From contig NZ_MJEJ02000054.1 in the NCBI RefSeq assembly GCF_002095435.2, forward strand, positions 1 to 64,000: 64,000 bases of DNA, in the 5' to 3' direction. Under the pieces are notes generated by a model. The model saw only the letters and a program-made list of their open reading frames with translations, was not told the DNA's origin and did no database searches. Source of the DNA: Williamsia sp. 1138. GTDB taxonomy: Bacteria; Actinomycetota; Actinomycetes; Mycobacteriales; Mycobacteriaceae. Both the position numbers and the translations under genes were made by a program. This document shows, piece after piece, positions 16,833-25,990 of this stretch (its first letter is position 1; each line of letters begins with the position of its first letter).

Positions 16833-17644
16833 GATCGCTCCGATGTCGAGAACACGTAGCAGCCCGAGCGGTGGAAGGTGACATCTCTGCCGTGCTGTCC
16901 GACGAGCTCGGACATGACCTCGCGCAGGGCAATTCGCCACCGGGAGGCAGCCGCGGGATCGTCGCGGCGCATGGCCTCGATGTCGCGGGGCACAGGAACG
17001 AGCACCACGTCGGCCTCGGAGAGGAGATGGATGGTCGCTCGCGGGGCTGCCGGATCAGAGGTGTCGATCGCGGTCACCGCACCGCTCAGCGAGTCTGCGT
17101 CGAGGGGCATCGGGGGCCGGGGATCGTCGAGTGGCCACGTCACCAGCAACCGGTCACTGTCGTCGCCCCCACCGATCTCGTCGCCGACATCCCCGTAGAA
17201 GTCGACGTGGTAGGCCAACGGCGCCGCGCCCAGTTTCGCCAAGTTGAAGTGCGCGTTGCGGGCCACCAACGGATCGAACGTCCACGTGATCTCTGAAATA
17301 CCTTGCGCCAGCGCCCAATCACGTTGGTGGAATTTCAGCGCGTAACCGACGCTCCGCCCGCGGCCGCGATCTCCCACCCCCGTGATGTGACTGTGCAGCA
17401 CCCGCCCGGCGGGAGCGGCGAAGAATCCGACGCTGCCACCCACCAGCACATCATCGAGATAGGCGCCGCTGACGTAATTGCCTGCATGGATCAGCGCCCG
17501 CAGCATGTCGGTGCTGACCGGACGGTTGCCTGGATCGGGCCGCCAGATCTCGTCGAACAGACTTACGAGCGACACGATGTCGTCATTCGACTCCAGCATG
17601 CGCAGTGCCAGCCCGGACGACGCCGGTATCGGGGAATTCTTCAC
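16829..17644 (-). CDS. GNAT-family acyltransferase coupled to NSAR-like enzyme
   Basis: A 271-residue cytosolic protein with a GNAT acyl-CoA core in the first 150 residues (SGAYLDDVLVGGSVGFFA, then LHSHITGVGDRGRGRSVGYA, the CoA-loop-like segment). The second half is an extension of unknown fold. The stop overlaps the start of the enolase-superfamily gene by four bases, so the two proteins are made together. In related systems such a GNAT N-succinylates D-amino acids to supply the racemase. Substrate here is inferred from that context. Confidence 0.82.
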   Translation of the reverse strand: MKNSPIPASSGLALRMLESNDDIVSLVSLFDEIWRPDPGNRPVSTDMLRALIHAGNYVSGAYLDDVLVGGSVGFFAAPAGRVLHSHITGVGDRGRGRSVGYALKFHQRDWALAQGISEITWTFDPLVARNAHFNLAKLGAAPLAYHVDFYGDVGDEIGGGDDSDRLLVTWPLDDPRPPMPLDADSLSGAVTAIDTSDPAAPRATIHLLSEADVVLVPVPRDIEAMRRDDPAAASRWRIALREVMSELVGQHGRDVTFHRSGCYVFSTSERS

Positions 17645-17853
17645 CGTCCTGAATCTACGCAGAACTCGACACGCGTGCCGGTATGGCTGACATCACATTC
17701 TTAGCGCCGCGAACCACTGACCTGCACCCCCGGGATCAGCCCTTGCCGGCGAGCCGCCGGTTGGTCACGGATCGATAACGGGTTAACGGCATGTTTCGGG
17801 TAGCGTCGGCGCGGACCACAGGGGCCTGAGGCCCGAAACAGGAGGTATCCGCC
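17645..17853. promoter_or_regulatory. Intergenic leader before the lytic transglycosylase
   Basis: A divergent region between the GNAT gene and the lytic transglycosylase. It contains a small GGGCC-TGA-GGCCC hairpin (about 17823-17835) directly before AGGAGGT, the Shine-Dalgarno of the downstream TTG start. The hairpin could affect access to the ribosome site. I could not match it to a known riboswitch class. Confidence 0.3.
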
Positions 17854-18639
17854 TTGGGTAAGCACTCAGCCCCTAAGAGGAAGTCGCGCTCGCCGTTCGC
17901 ATTGGTCGCGCTCGTCCCCATCGGACTCGTAGCCGCGGCAGCGACCGCGGAAGCCGGTCATCAGTTGACAGAGAGCCCCACCAGTCAGGTCGCCGACAGC
18001 CCGCCTGCCGCCACCGAAGCCTCCCCAGCGCCCGCCGCCGCACCGGTGACAGCGCAGCCCGTCGTCTCGACCCCCGAACCGCCCGCACCGGCGCCCTCGC
18101 AGGCCCCGGAAGCCGTGCCCGCGAGCGTCACCACCGGTGCGATCCCCAAGATCAACTGGGAGGCGTACCACGCGGCGGGCTCCAAGCTCGCCCAGGAACT
18201 CCCCGGCTGCGGCATCTCGTGGCAACTGATCGCCGGCATCGGCCGGGTCGAGTCCACCCACGCCAACAACGGTAAGGCCGACGCCACGGGCAAACTCGAG
18301 ATCCCGATCCTCGGACCGATTCTCGACGGCAGCCTCGCCGGTAACAACGTCATCCACGACACCGACGGCGGCGCCCTCGACGGCGACCCCGTTTTCGACC
18401 GCGCGGTGGGGCCGATGCAGTTCCTGCCCGAGACCTGGAAGCACTACGCCGAGGACGGCAACGGAGACGGCGTCGCCGACCCACAGAACCTCTTCGATGC
18501 AGCCCTGACCACCGGTCGCTATCTCTGCGACGGCAACCTCGACCTCCGCGACCCAGCCCAGCAGGTCACCGCGGTGCTGCGCTACAACAACTCGATGGAC
18601 TACGTCTCGAACGTCCGCGGCTGGGCCCAGGGTTACTGA
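17854..18639 (+). CDS. Exported lytic transglycosylase
   Basis: The TTG start lies eight bases after AGGAGGT and gives 261 residues. An N-terminal signal/anchor (FALVALVPIGLVAAAATAEA) is followed by a Pro/Ala/Thr-rich linker (about 40-95). The catalytic lysozyme-like domain is SWQLIAGIGRVESTH, with Glu133 as the expected acid, then AVGPMQFLPETWKHYAEDGN. The fold cleaves peptidoglycan glycan strands. The stop overlaps the convergent HdeD stop by seven bases. Confidence 0.9.
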   Translation: MGKHSAPKRKSRSPFALVALVPIGLVAAAATAEAGHQLTESPTSQVADSPPAATEASPAPAAAPVTAQPVVSTPEPPAPAPSQAPEAVPASVTTGAIPKINWEAYHAAGSKLAQELPGCGISWQLIAGIGRVESTHANNGKADATGKLEIPILGPILDGSLAGNNVIHDTDGGALDGDPVFDRAVGPMQFLPETWKHYAEDGNGDGVADPQNLFDAALTTGRYLCDGNLDLRDPAQQVTAVLRYNNSMDYVSNVRGWAQGY

Positions 18640-19199
18640 GGGACTGCCGCCGCTCGCGGCAGGGTGAACAGCGTGATCACGCTGACGACCACCAGCAGGA
18701 TCGCACCGACGATCAGGAAGGTTGCGATCGCGGCACCCGGCAGGAACAGCACGATGATGCCGGCGATGATCGAGAACGCACCCGATCCGATCAGGAACCA
18801 CTTCGGCGCGTAATGAGCACCTGCGAGCCCGGCAGCGACCTCCTGGATGCCCTGGAAAATCCAGCCGACGCCGATCAGGATCGCCAGCAGGACGAGTGAT
18901 TCACCCGGATTGAACAGGCACACGATGCCGGCGATCAGGATGATCGCACCCATGACACCCAGAAATACCCGTATCCCGGTGGGCAGGAGCTTCGCCGAGA
19001 ACGCCATGGTCAGACGGTAGATACCGGTGAAGATCAGAGTGATTCCGAAGAGAACCGCGACCACAACGAGCGTCGGCTCCGGCCAGATGAGCGCCACGAT
19101 TCCGATGATGATGCCGATGACAGCGCTGGCGATGAGCCCGGCGCGCACGGCGTTGCGCAGCTGATCGGGGAAAGACTGAGGGACAACAATGTTCGTCAT
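18633..19199 (-). CDS. HdeD-family (DUF308) membrane protein
   Basis: A 188-residue protein with about six evenly spaced hydrophobic helices in the DUF308 duplicate-repeat pattern (GIIIGIVALIWPEPTL, then LILIGVGWIFQG-type segments). HdeD proteins are linked to acid stress in enterobacteria, but their actinobacterial role is not established. The end overlaps the 3' end of the lytic transglycosylase gene. Confidence 0.85.
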   Translation of the reverse strand: MTNIVVPQSFPDQLRNAVRAGLIASAVIGIIIGIVALIWPEPTLVVVAVLFGITLIFTGIYRLTMAFSAKLLPTGIRVFLGVMGAIILIAGIVCLFNPGESLVLLAILIGVGWIFQGIQEVAAGLAGAHYAPKWFLIGSGAFSIIAGIIVLFLPGAAIATFLIVGAILLVVVSVITLFTLPRAAAVPQ

Positions 19200-19241
19200 G
19201 GGATGAACTTACAACCATCGCGCCTCTCGATCTTACGAAAG

Positions 19242-19814
19242 TCATGGCCGCAGGCCGGCCACGAAAATGGCCAGCACCCGGTCGGTGAGTTCGGATGCCG
19301 TGATCGTGCCGTCCATCATCGGGTCGGCGATCAGGGCAGGTAGGGGACGGGTGATCAGAGCAACCCCGGCGAAGAAGTCGCGCGCGGTCACCGACTCACG
19401 GACCACGCCGTGTGACTTCGCCCGCTCCAAGATCTCACCGACGCTGGCGAGGTTGCCCTTGCGGGCATCGATCAGCTCGGACGGGATGAGGTCCTGATCC
19501 CGGACGATGATCGGGATCAGGGCACCGAGTTGCAGGGATACGAACATCTGGGTCAACCGGGTCATCGCGCCGTCAGGATCCTCATCGACCTGCGCCAGCA
19601 GTTCATCGAGGGTCCGCCGGCTGCGATGGAGTCCGTCGGCCAGGATCGCCAGCTTGAGGTCGAGCCGGGTCGGAAAATTGCGGTACAGCGTCGCGATGCC
19701 GACCCCTGCCGCTTCGGCGACCGCCTCGAGCGGGACGTCGTAGCCTCGATCGGCGAACAGAATCCGACCGGCCTCCACCAGCCGGTCGCGGCGCGCCTCG
19801 GCATCAGCCCTCAC
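19242..19814 (-). CDS. TetR-family regulator divergent from permease
   Basis: A 190-residue TetR protein with helix-turn-helix VPLEAVAEAAGVGIATLYRNFP. Several in-frame GTG codons exist. GTG at 19814 is chosen because GGGGAG precedes it by about eight bases and because a TATAAG -10 box (19857-19862, minus strand) would place the transcript start near 19850, downstream of the more distal candidates. It faces a membrane-protein gene across two matching palindromes and presumably represses both. Confidence 0.85.
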   Translation of the reverse strand: MRADAEARRDRLVEAGRILFADRGYDVPLEAVAEAAGVGIATLYRNFPTRLDLKLAILADGLHRSRRTLDELLAQVDEDPDGAMTRLTQMFVSLQLGALIPIIVRDQDLIPSELIDARKGNLASVGEILERAKSHGVVRESVTARDFFAGVALITRPLPALIADPMMDGTITASELTDRVLAIFVAGLRP

Positions 19815-19862
19815 TCCAGGTCTCCCCTCGATCACTCTCGGCACTTGACAGCCCACCTTATA

Positions 19863-19906
19863 CGGAGGAATATCCTCCGGTATACAAGTGGAGGATATTC
19901 CTCCAC
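19863..19906. promoter_or_regulatory. Twin palindromic operators between TetR and permease genes
   Basis: Two related inverted repeats: CGGAGGA-ATA-TCCTCCG (19863-19879) and GTGGAGGA-TAT-TCCTCCAC (19888-19906). Their centres are 26 bp apart, about two and a half helical turns, with TATAC between them. They lie between divergent start points, so TetR dimers could shut both promoters. Confidence 0.75.
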
Positions 19907-19927
19907 CACAGGCGACGAGGAGAAGGC

Positions 19928-20908
19928 ATGAACCGCAAAGCTGTGGGCGCGATGATCGGACTCGCCGGGGTGGTGATCCTGATCTCCTTGGCCTTCGTGC
20001 TGCCGATGAAGCACTCCGGTCCTCACGACCTACCCATCGGGGTGGCCGGCCCCGTAGCCGCGACCTCTCAGATCGAGGACGCCCTCACGACGTCCGCTCC
20101 GGAGAACTTCGAGTTCCACGAGTACGGCTCTGCCAATGAGGTCCGCACCGCGATCGCCGAACGAGACGTGGTGGGCGGCATCGTCGTCACCCCGACCGGG
20201 CCGACGATGCTCGTGGCATCGGCGGGCGGGGCGCAGATCGCGCAATCTCTACGCGGTGTCGCAGCCGCGCTGTCGACGCAGGCGGGCACCACCGTGACCG
20301 TCGAGGACGTGGTCCCCACCACCGCCGACGATCCGCAGGGCGCCGGCATCGCCGGACTGGCCCTACCCCTGGTACTCGGCGGAATCATCCCCGCGATCGT
20401 CTTCCTGCAGCTGTTGCCGCGCAAACCGGTACAGCAGGCAACCGCCGCGGTGGGCTTCGCGCTCCTCACCGGCCTCGGCCTGAGTCTGATCCTGCGGTTC
20501 GTGATCGGCACCTTCGACGGCAGCGTCATCCCGGTCGGTCTCGGCATCGCACTCGGGATGTCAGCGATCAGCCTGACCCTGATCGGGCTGACGGCCAATA
20601 TCGGGATGGCCGGTTTCGGACTCGGCGCGGTCACGATGATGATCGTCGGCAACCCCCTGTCGGGAATCGCCTCGAGCGCCTACTGGTTGCCATCCGGCTG
20701 GTCCGAGCTCGGACAGCTGCTTCCACCGGGCGCCTCGGCCACGCTCCTACGGTCGCTCGCATTCTTCGACGGTCACGGCGGTGGAACCGCAGTTGTCGTC
20801 CTCATCGCCTGGGTCGCGGTGGGCGCGGGTCTGGTGCTGGTGGCCCGGCGCCGTTCCGCCAACGCGGGCCGTCACGAGGCAGCCGAATCCGCACCGGTCG
20901 CGGCGTGA
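19928..20908 (+). CDS. YhgE/ABC-2-like membrane protein
   Basis: A 326-residue protein: one N-terminal span (about 8-27), an extracytoplasmic domain (about 28-135) and five or six spans (about 138-308). This topology is that of YhgE/Pip and ABC-2-type permeases. No ATPase gene is adjacent, so either an ATPase acts from elsewhere or the protein works alone. The gene sits immediately after the twin operators, pointing to inducible efflux or export controlled by the TetR. Confidence 0.72.
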   Translation: MNRKAVGAMIGLAGVVILISLAFVLPMKHSGPHDLPIGVAGPVAATSQIEDALTTSAPENFEFHEYGSANEVRTAIAERDVVGGIVVTPTGPTMLVASAGGAQIAQSLRGVAAALSTQAGTTVTVEDVVPTTADDPQGAGIAGLALPLVLGGIIPAIVFLQLLPRKPVQQATAAVGFALLTGLGLSLILRFVIGTFDGSVIPVGLGIALGMSAISLTLIGLTANIGMAGFGLGAVTMMIVGNPLSGIASSAYWLPSGWSELGQLLPPGASATLLRSLAFFDGHGGGTAVVVLIAWVAVGAGLVLVARRRSANAGRHEAAESAPVAA

Positions 20909-21172
20909 CTAGAGACCCAGCGACCGGGCGTACTCCTCGACCTGCTTCTTGGCGTCCGACATACTCCCACCGTTGCGCTCATGCCACAGCTTCATCGCGA
21001 TCGGCAGCTTTCCCGCGCGCAGCGCCTCGGTGATCTCGGCGGGCACAGTTGCCGACGGTCCGGGCGCCGGGGCAGGCGCACCCAGCCTGCGGTAGAGATC
21101 GTCGATCAATTCACCCTGTCGCCGCACCTCGCGTTTGAGGTCTGCGATGTCTTGGGCGTCGCTGGTACTCAT
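20909..21172 (-). CDS. Small protein with ribosomal L7/L12 tail-like helix region
   Basis: An 87-residue protein from the ATG at 21172. The first 35 residues are a charged, coiled-coil-prone helix (DAQDIADLKREVRRQGELID). After a Pro/Ala linker, the last 45 residues (EITEALRAGKLPIAMKLWHE, then AKKQVEEYARSL) follow the pattern of the ribosomal L7/L12 C-terminal helices. Actinobacteria encode several such short proteins; their role is unknown. Divergent from the acyltransferase-like gene; stops abut the permease stop. Confidence 0.7.
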   Translation of the reverse strand: MSTSDAQDIADLKREVRRQGELIDDLYRRLGAPAPAPGPSATVPAEITEALRAGKLPIAMKLWHERNGGSMSDAKKQVEEYARSLGL

Positions 21173-21245
21173 CGGGTCTCGTTCCCTTGTTGTCGCTGTT
21201 CGCTGTGGTTCGGACGTTAACAGCGCTCTGAGCGAAGATGAACTG

Positions 21246-22418
21246 ATGAAGGTCGATCGAACGACACGGATCCCTGGCGTCGACATCGCCAGGGCGCTGG
21301 CGGTCCTCGGCATGTTCGCCGCACACATCCTCGACCTCGACGATCTACGCTGGACCGATCCGGCCACCTACGCCTCGCTGGTCCAAGGGCATTCCGCGGT
21401 CACGTTTGCAGTGCTGGCCGGTGTCTCGATCGCGCTCGTCACAGGCGGTACCCGTCCACGAACACCGGAACAACTGGTGATCGCCCGGCACCAGCTCCTG
21501 GTGCGCGCGTGCTGCATCTTCTTTCTCGGCGGACTGCTGCAGATGCTCGGCACCCCGATCCTGGTCATCCTGGTGATGTACAGCTTCCTGTTCGTCCTGG
21601 CCCTGCCGCTCCTGCGGGTGCCGCCGCGGACCCTGTTCACCGTGGCCGGCGTGCTGGCCGTGGTGATGCCGGTCATCGTCCCTCCCCTGCATGCCGCCAT
21701 CGGCGCATGGGGGTCTCCGTACAACGCACTGTCCGACATCTTGATCAACGGCGGTTATCCGGCGCTCATCTGGTCGGCGTACCTGCTGCTCGGCCTCGGT
21801 CTGGGGCGACTCGACCTACGCTCCCCCGCGGTCGCACGACGGATGGTCGGATTCGGCGCAGGTATCGCTGCTGCGGCGTATCTGCTCTCTGCCGCGTTGG
21901 TTCCGCTCCAGGACGCCGTGGACCCGAATCGTCGATTCGAACCCCCGTCGAAGTTCTTCGCGCCCTACGACAATCCGGGTGAGGGCTTTCGCTGGGCGTG
22001 GTCAGACCTCATCGGACTCCTCGGAGCGGATGCCCACTCGGGCACGCCGTTCGACGTGTACGGTTCGGCGGGCATCAGCATGGTCGTCATCGGTGGCTGT
22101 CTGCTGCTCTGCCCGCGGCCCTCGCCCTGGAACTACCCACTACGGGCCACCGGCTCGATGGCACTGACCGTGTACAGCGTCCATGTCGTGGCCATCTTCG
22201 CGCTGTGTTCGGTCACCGAACGGGGCACCTCCGGCGACTACCCGTGGCAGAACGTCTGGACCTGGCTGGTGTTCGCCGCGGTCGCGATCGCCATCTCCTC
22301 CTTCTGGATCCGCAGGTTCGGTCGCGGCCCGCTCGAACGCCTGATCACCACGATCGCGGAGCGGAGCTCCGGTAGTCGCCGACACTCGCCTACGGGCGCC
22401 CCTCAATCGGTAGAGTGA
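21246..22418 (+). CDS. Acyltransferase-like multispan membrane protein (DUF418/DUF1624 type)
   Basis: The ATG at 21246 gives 390 residues starting TRIPGVDIARALAVLGMFAA, the R-x-x-x-x-D-x-x-R-g signature of membrane acyltransferase-like proteins (HGSNAT/DUF1624 and DUF418). About ten hydrophobic spans follow. Such proteins move acyl or acetyl groups across or within the membrane; the acceptor is not identifiable. Monocistronic, facing the small L7/L12-like gene. Confidence 0.75.
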   Translation: MKVDRTTRIPGVDIARALAVLGMFAAHILDLDDLRWTDPATYASLVQGHSAVTFAVLAGVSIALVTGGTRPRTPEQLVIARHQLLVRACCIFFLGGLLQMLGTPILVILVMYSFLFVLALPLLRVPPRTLFTVAGVLAVVMPVIVPPLHAAIGAWGSPYNALSDILINGGYPALIWSAYLLLGLGLGRLDLRSPAVARRMVGFGAGIAAAAYLLSAALVPLQDAVDPNRRFEPPSKFFAPYDNPGEGFRWAWSDLIGLLGADAHSGTPFDVYGSAGISMVVIGGCLLLCPRPSPWNYPLRATGSMALTVYSVHVVAIFALCSVTERGTSGDYPWQNVWTWLVFAAVAIAISSFWIRRFGRGPLERLITTIAERSSGSRRHSPTGAPQSVE

Positions 22419-22491
22419 GAACAGTTGCCGCGGCCACCCTTTGCACTGCATGCGATCGGCGGGTCGAGTAGGACTCACGCTAGGACGACCG

Positions 22492-23490
22492 ATGCCAGTT
22501 CGGCACGACACTGTCACCCAAATTGGCAGTGGTACATATGCTTTCATGGATCTCCCCGGAGGCTGGGGACAGACCAACACTGGGTTGGTGGTCGGCGACG
22601 ACGCAGCGATGGTCATCGACACCGCGTGGGACCGGCCGCGAGCGCGTGCCCTCGCCGAGGCCGCCGCCGAACTGACCGCCGGAGTTCCCGTCACCGAAGC
22701 TGTCAACACCCACTCCGACGGTGACCACTGGTGGGGCAACGACACCCTGCCGCCGGCTGCGCGCATCACCACCTCGGTCGCCTCCCGCGAAGCGATGACC
22801 GACGAGACCCCGCCCGGTGCGGTGGCCCGGTTCTCCGCACTCGGCGCCGTCGCAGGTGTCCTTCCCGGACCGCCCGGGGCGCTCGGGCGGTACATGAGAC
22901 AGGTCACCGGCGGGGCAGACCTGCCCCGGCGGCTCCCCCGCCTGCCCGACCACACCTTCGAGATCACCGAAACGATCACCGTCGGTGGCCGCGACGCCCA
23001 TCTACGCACCCTCGGCCCAGCGCACACGCCCGGCGACCTCATCATCCACCTACCCGATGCCGGCGTCGTCTTCAGTGGAGACCTCCTGTTCATCGGGTCC
23101 ACCCCGATCATCTGGCATGGGCCCCTGGGGAATTGGATCGACGCACTCGACCACATGATCGGGCTCGACGCCGACACCTACGTGCCCGGACACGGACCGA
23201 TCTGCGGGCGTCGGGAAATCGAGCTGCTCCGCGACTACTGGCAATGGGTCGCAGAGGCCGGACGAGAACACTTTGTCGACGGGACCCCGCCGCTGCGTGC
23301 GGCTCGGGAGATGGTGCGGAGTTCGGAGTTCACGCCGTTCTCCCAATGGGGATCGTCGGAGCGCATCGTGGTCAACCTCAGCACCCTGTACCGCCTGTGG
23401 GACGGCGGGCAACCCGCGCCGCCGACCTTTGCCCGGAGGGCCCGCGCCTTCGCCGACGCGGGAACCCTGCAACGTGAGCTCGCACGGTGA
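22492..23490 (+). CDS. Metallo-beta-lactamase-fold hydrolase
   Basis: A 332-residue MBL-fold enzyme. The metal motif is THSDGDHWWG (HxxxDH), with later ligands in LGPAHTPGDLIIHLP, FSGDLLF and GHGP, so both zinc sites look complete. The ATG at 22492 opens MPVRHDTVTQIGSGTYAFMD. It overlaps the following FAH-family gene by four bases (GTGA), suggesting the pair acts in one catabolic route, for example thioester or lactone hydrolysis followed by C-C bond hydrolysis. Substrate unknown. Confidence 0.87.
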   Translation: MPVRHDTVTQIGSGTYAFMDLPGGWGQTNTGLVVGDDAAMVIDTAWDRPRARALAEAAAELTAGVPVTEAVNTHSDGDHWWGNDTLPPAARITTSVASREAMTDETPPGAVARFSALGAVAGVLPGPPGALGRYMRQVTGGADLPRRLPRLPDHTFEITETITVGGRDAHLRTLGPAHTPGDLIIHLPDAGVVFSGDLLFIGSTPIIWHGPLGNWIDALDHMIGLDADTYVPGHGPICGRREIELLRDYWQWVAEAGREHFVDGTPPLRAAREMVRSSEFTPFSQWGSSERIVVNLSTLYRLWDGGQPAPPTFARRARAFADAGTLQRELAR

Positions 23491-24479
23491 AGATCCGGAG
23501 GCTGAGCGAACCCGCGTCACTGGCGATCCTGCACGAGCCGACCCAGAGATGGGTCAGCCTGCGTGCCGCACTCGATGCCCGCACCGGGCTCGACGAACTG
23601 TCTCATCTGCCCGCAAATCTGTTGGCGCTGCTGGCAACCGGCGATCATTCCAGGGCCCGGATCATCGAACTGGTCGACTGGGCAGCCGCCGAAGGTATCG
23701 GCGTGGCCCCTGATCCCGCCCCTGCAATCCCTTACTACCCGAGTTCACTACGCTGCTCCCTCGGCTGGGAGGAACACTGGGTCAGGGCAGCGCACAGCCT
23801 TCTCGATCGCAACCTCCCGGCGGCCCGGCCGGTCTCCCGGGGCTATGAACGTTTGACCCGCAAGGTGTTTCCACCGCTGCGTCCCAAACCGGCGTTCTAC
23901 GACCACCCCGTCTACTACACGGGAAATCACCTGACGGTCATCGGCGACGGCGAGCCGATGCCCTGGCCCGCCTACACCAGGGAACTCGACTTCGAACTGG
24001 AATTCGGCATGATCCTCGCGCATCCGGTCCGCGACGCGACGCCCGAGAAGGCCGCTGCGGCCATCGGCGGTTTCGTGGTGTTCAACGACTTCAGTGCCCG
24101 AGATGTGCAATGGGATGAGCAGCGCCGCGGGGTCTTCGGACCCGTGGTCAAGGCCAAGACGTTCGGCAGTTCCATCGGTTCGGTGGTCGTCACCGCCGAC
24201 GAGGTGTTGTCCAAGATCGACCAGCTCGGCGCGACCGTTCAGGTGAACGGAGAGCGCTGGTCGTCCACCAGTACCCGCGGATTGCGGTACAGCCCCGGCG
24301 AAGTGGTCGCCTACGCCAGTCAGTCCGAAAACCTGCACTCCGGCGAACTGATCACCTCGGGTACTCTGCCGAACGGTTGCGGCCTCGAGTTGAACAGGTG
24401 GATCTCACCCGGCGACGAGGTGACCCTGTCCATCGATTCGATCGGCTCGGTCACGAACACGGTCGCAGACCCCAGCTGA
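23487..24479 (+). CDS. Fumarylacetoacetate hydrolase-family enzyme
   Basis: A 330-residue protein of the FAH superfamily. An N-terminal cap precedes the catalytic domain (HPVYYTGNHLTVIGDGEPMP, then ELDFELEFGMILA, which carries the Glu-x-Glu metal ligands, then FNDFSARDVQW). Family members hydrolyse or decarboxylate 2,4-diketo and related acids from aromatic degradation. Start GTG at 23487 overlaps the stop of the MBL hydrolase, so the two are coupled. Confidence 0.88.
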   Translation: MKIRRLSEPASLAILHEPTQRWVSLRAALDARTGLDELSHLPANLLALLATGDHSRARIIELVDWAAAEGIGVAPDPAPAIPYYPSSLRCSLGWEEHWVRAAHSLLDRNLPAARPVSRGYERLTRKVFPPLRPKPAFYDHPVYYTGNHLTVIGDGEPMPWPAYTRELDFELEFGMILAHPVRDATPEKAAAAIGGFVVFNDFSARDVQWDEQRRGVFGPVVKAKTFGSSIGSVVVTADEVLSKIDQLGATVQVNGERWSSTSTRGLRYSPGEVVAYASQSENLHSGELITSGTLPNGCGLELNRWISPGDEVTLSIDSIGSVTNTVADPS

Positions 24480-24486
24480 ACCGGGG

Positions 24487-25923
24487 TCACTCCGGGAGCG
24501 AGTGCCTACCGCCTGCTCGTGGCTGCGGAGCCCGGGTTTTTGGGATCTCGGGGGGCCGGGGTCGCGGGGCAACCTGCGGGGTGGGCTCGTGTTGCGCCGG
24601 CGCCGCGGTCTTCCCCGTACTGGTCAACATCACGGCCACCGCTGTGGTCAGCGGCACCGACAGCGCGATCGCGATGCCACCGACAAACGACCGAGCCAAT
24701 TCGACAGCCACCAGATCTGTGGTGATCAAGGTCGAGAAGGACTGTCCCGACACCGAGAACAGGAGCAGTAGCGGCAACGTACTGCCCGCATACGCGAACA
24801 CGAGGGTGTAGACGGTGCTCGCGATGTGATCACGCCCCACCCTCATCGCCGCGGTGAAAGTCTGCAGGCGGTCGCCGCCGTCGGCGGCGGAAAGCTCGAA
24901 GACGGCCGACGCCTGCGTGATCGTCACATCGTTGAGCACCCCGAGAGCACCGATGATGAAACCGGCCAACAGGATCCCATCGACCGATATCGCATTATTG
25001 TAGATCTGCAAATTGGTCGTCTGGTCTTGCCCCAAGCCCGTGATGTTCATCGTCTCGATCGAGAGCCACGACAGGAAGCCGGCCAACAACAGCGACACCA
25101 ACGTTCCGAGCAACGCCGCGCTGGTTCGCAGGCTCACCCCGTGCGCCAGATAGATCACGACGAACAGGATCGCTGCGGACGACACGATCGCCACGGCCAC
25201 CGGCGACTTCCCGTCGAGCATCGCCGGCAGAGTGAATCCGAACAGCACCACGAACGCGAAGACCAGACCGATCACCGACCGCAATCCGCGCCACGAGGCC
25301 ACCAGCACGATGGCCGCGACGAACACCAGTGCCCAGACGAGGACAGACGTCGACCGTTCGTGGTCGAAATACGCGTAGGTGTCGGCACCGTCCACCCCGG
25401 CCGACCGCGACAGCTTGATCTCGTCACCGATACTCAGATCCGGTTGTCCGGCTTGCGGTTTGGCCAACTGCTCGGGGGTGAGCTCATCGCTACCGGCGTC
25501 CTGCTGAACGCCTGCCTGGACCCGGTTCGTCGGAACCTCGAGGAGGGTGTTGGCACCCTCGTTAGGGCCTGACGACAACGCCACCGTGTTCTGGATGCAC
25601 TGGCCGTCCTTCACGGTCAGCACCTGCGGGTCGCCGGAGAACACCTTCCCGGACTGCGGATTCAGACAGTCCGCAGTCGCCTGCGCCACCACCTGCCCGG
25701 TTTCGATCTGCACCGAACCACCGCCCGACGACTGGAAGATGACGGGAACATCATGGTCGCGGTCACCGGGCCACAGCATGATCAGTCCCGCGATCACCGC
25801 GAGCGCACTGGCCACCAGGAGCCCGACCACCGTTTTGGCAACCACCGGATGCAAATCCACATCAACCAGTCCGTGGCTGTGGCCGTGCTGATGGGTCTCG
25901 TCAGGTCCAGATGCTCGGCTCAC
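24487..25923 (-). CDS. YibE/F-family membrane protein
   Basis: A 478-residue protein. The N-terminus is His-rich (HQHGHSHG), followed by one span, an extracytoplasmic domain (about 60-190) and seven or so spans in the YibE/F pattern (ASWRGLRSVIGLVFAFVVLF, then GALGVLNDVTITQASAVFEL). The tail is basic and proline-rich. Function of the family is not established; the GVLNDVTITQ segment is its hallmark. It converges on the FAH gene. Confidence 0.88.
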   Translation of the reverse strand: MSRASGPDETHQHGHSHGLVDVDLHPVVAKTVVGLLVASALAVIAGLIMLWPGDRDHDVPVIFQSSGGGSVQIETGQVVAQATADCLNPQSGKVFSGDPQVLTVKDGQCIQNTVALSSGPNEGANTLLEVPTNRVQAGVQQDAGSDELTPEQLAKPQAGQPDLSIGDEIKLSRSAGVDGADTYAYFDHERSTSVLVWALVFVAAIVLVASWRGLRSVIGLVFAFVVLFGFTLPAMLDGKSPVAVAIVSSAAILFVVIYLAHGVSLRTSAALLGTLVSLLLAGFLSWLSIETMNITGLGQDQTTNLQIYNNAISVDGILLAGFIIGALGVLNDVTITQASAVFELSAADGGDRLQTFTAAMRVGRDHIASTVYTLVFAYAGSTLPLLLLFSVSGQSFSTLITTDLVAVELARSFVGGIAIALSVPLTTAVAVMLTSTGKTAAPAQHEPTPQVAPRPRPPEIPKTRAPQPRAGGRHSLPE

Positions 25924-25990
25924 CCGGTCACCTTAGGCAGATATCGGAGAATCCCCACAGCGCAGCGCGCCGGTACGCGATGATGGTGAC

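Noticed and set aside
17720-17853. Possible cyclic-di-AMP (ydaO) riboswitch before the lytic transglycosylase
   Set aside because: Such switches often precede cell-wall hydrolase genes in actinobacteria, but the conserved core elements were not found by eye.
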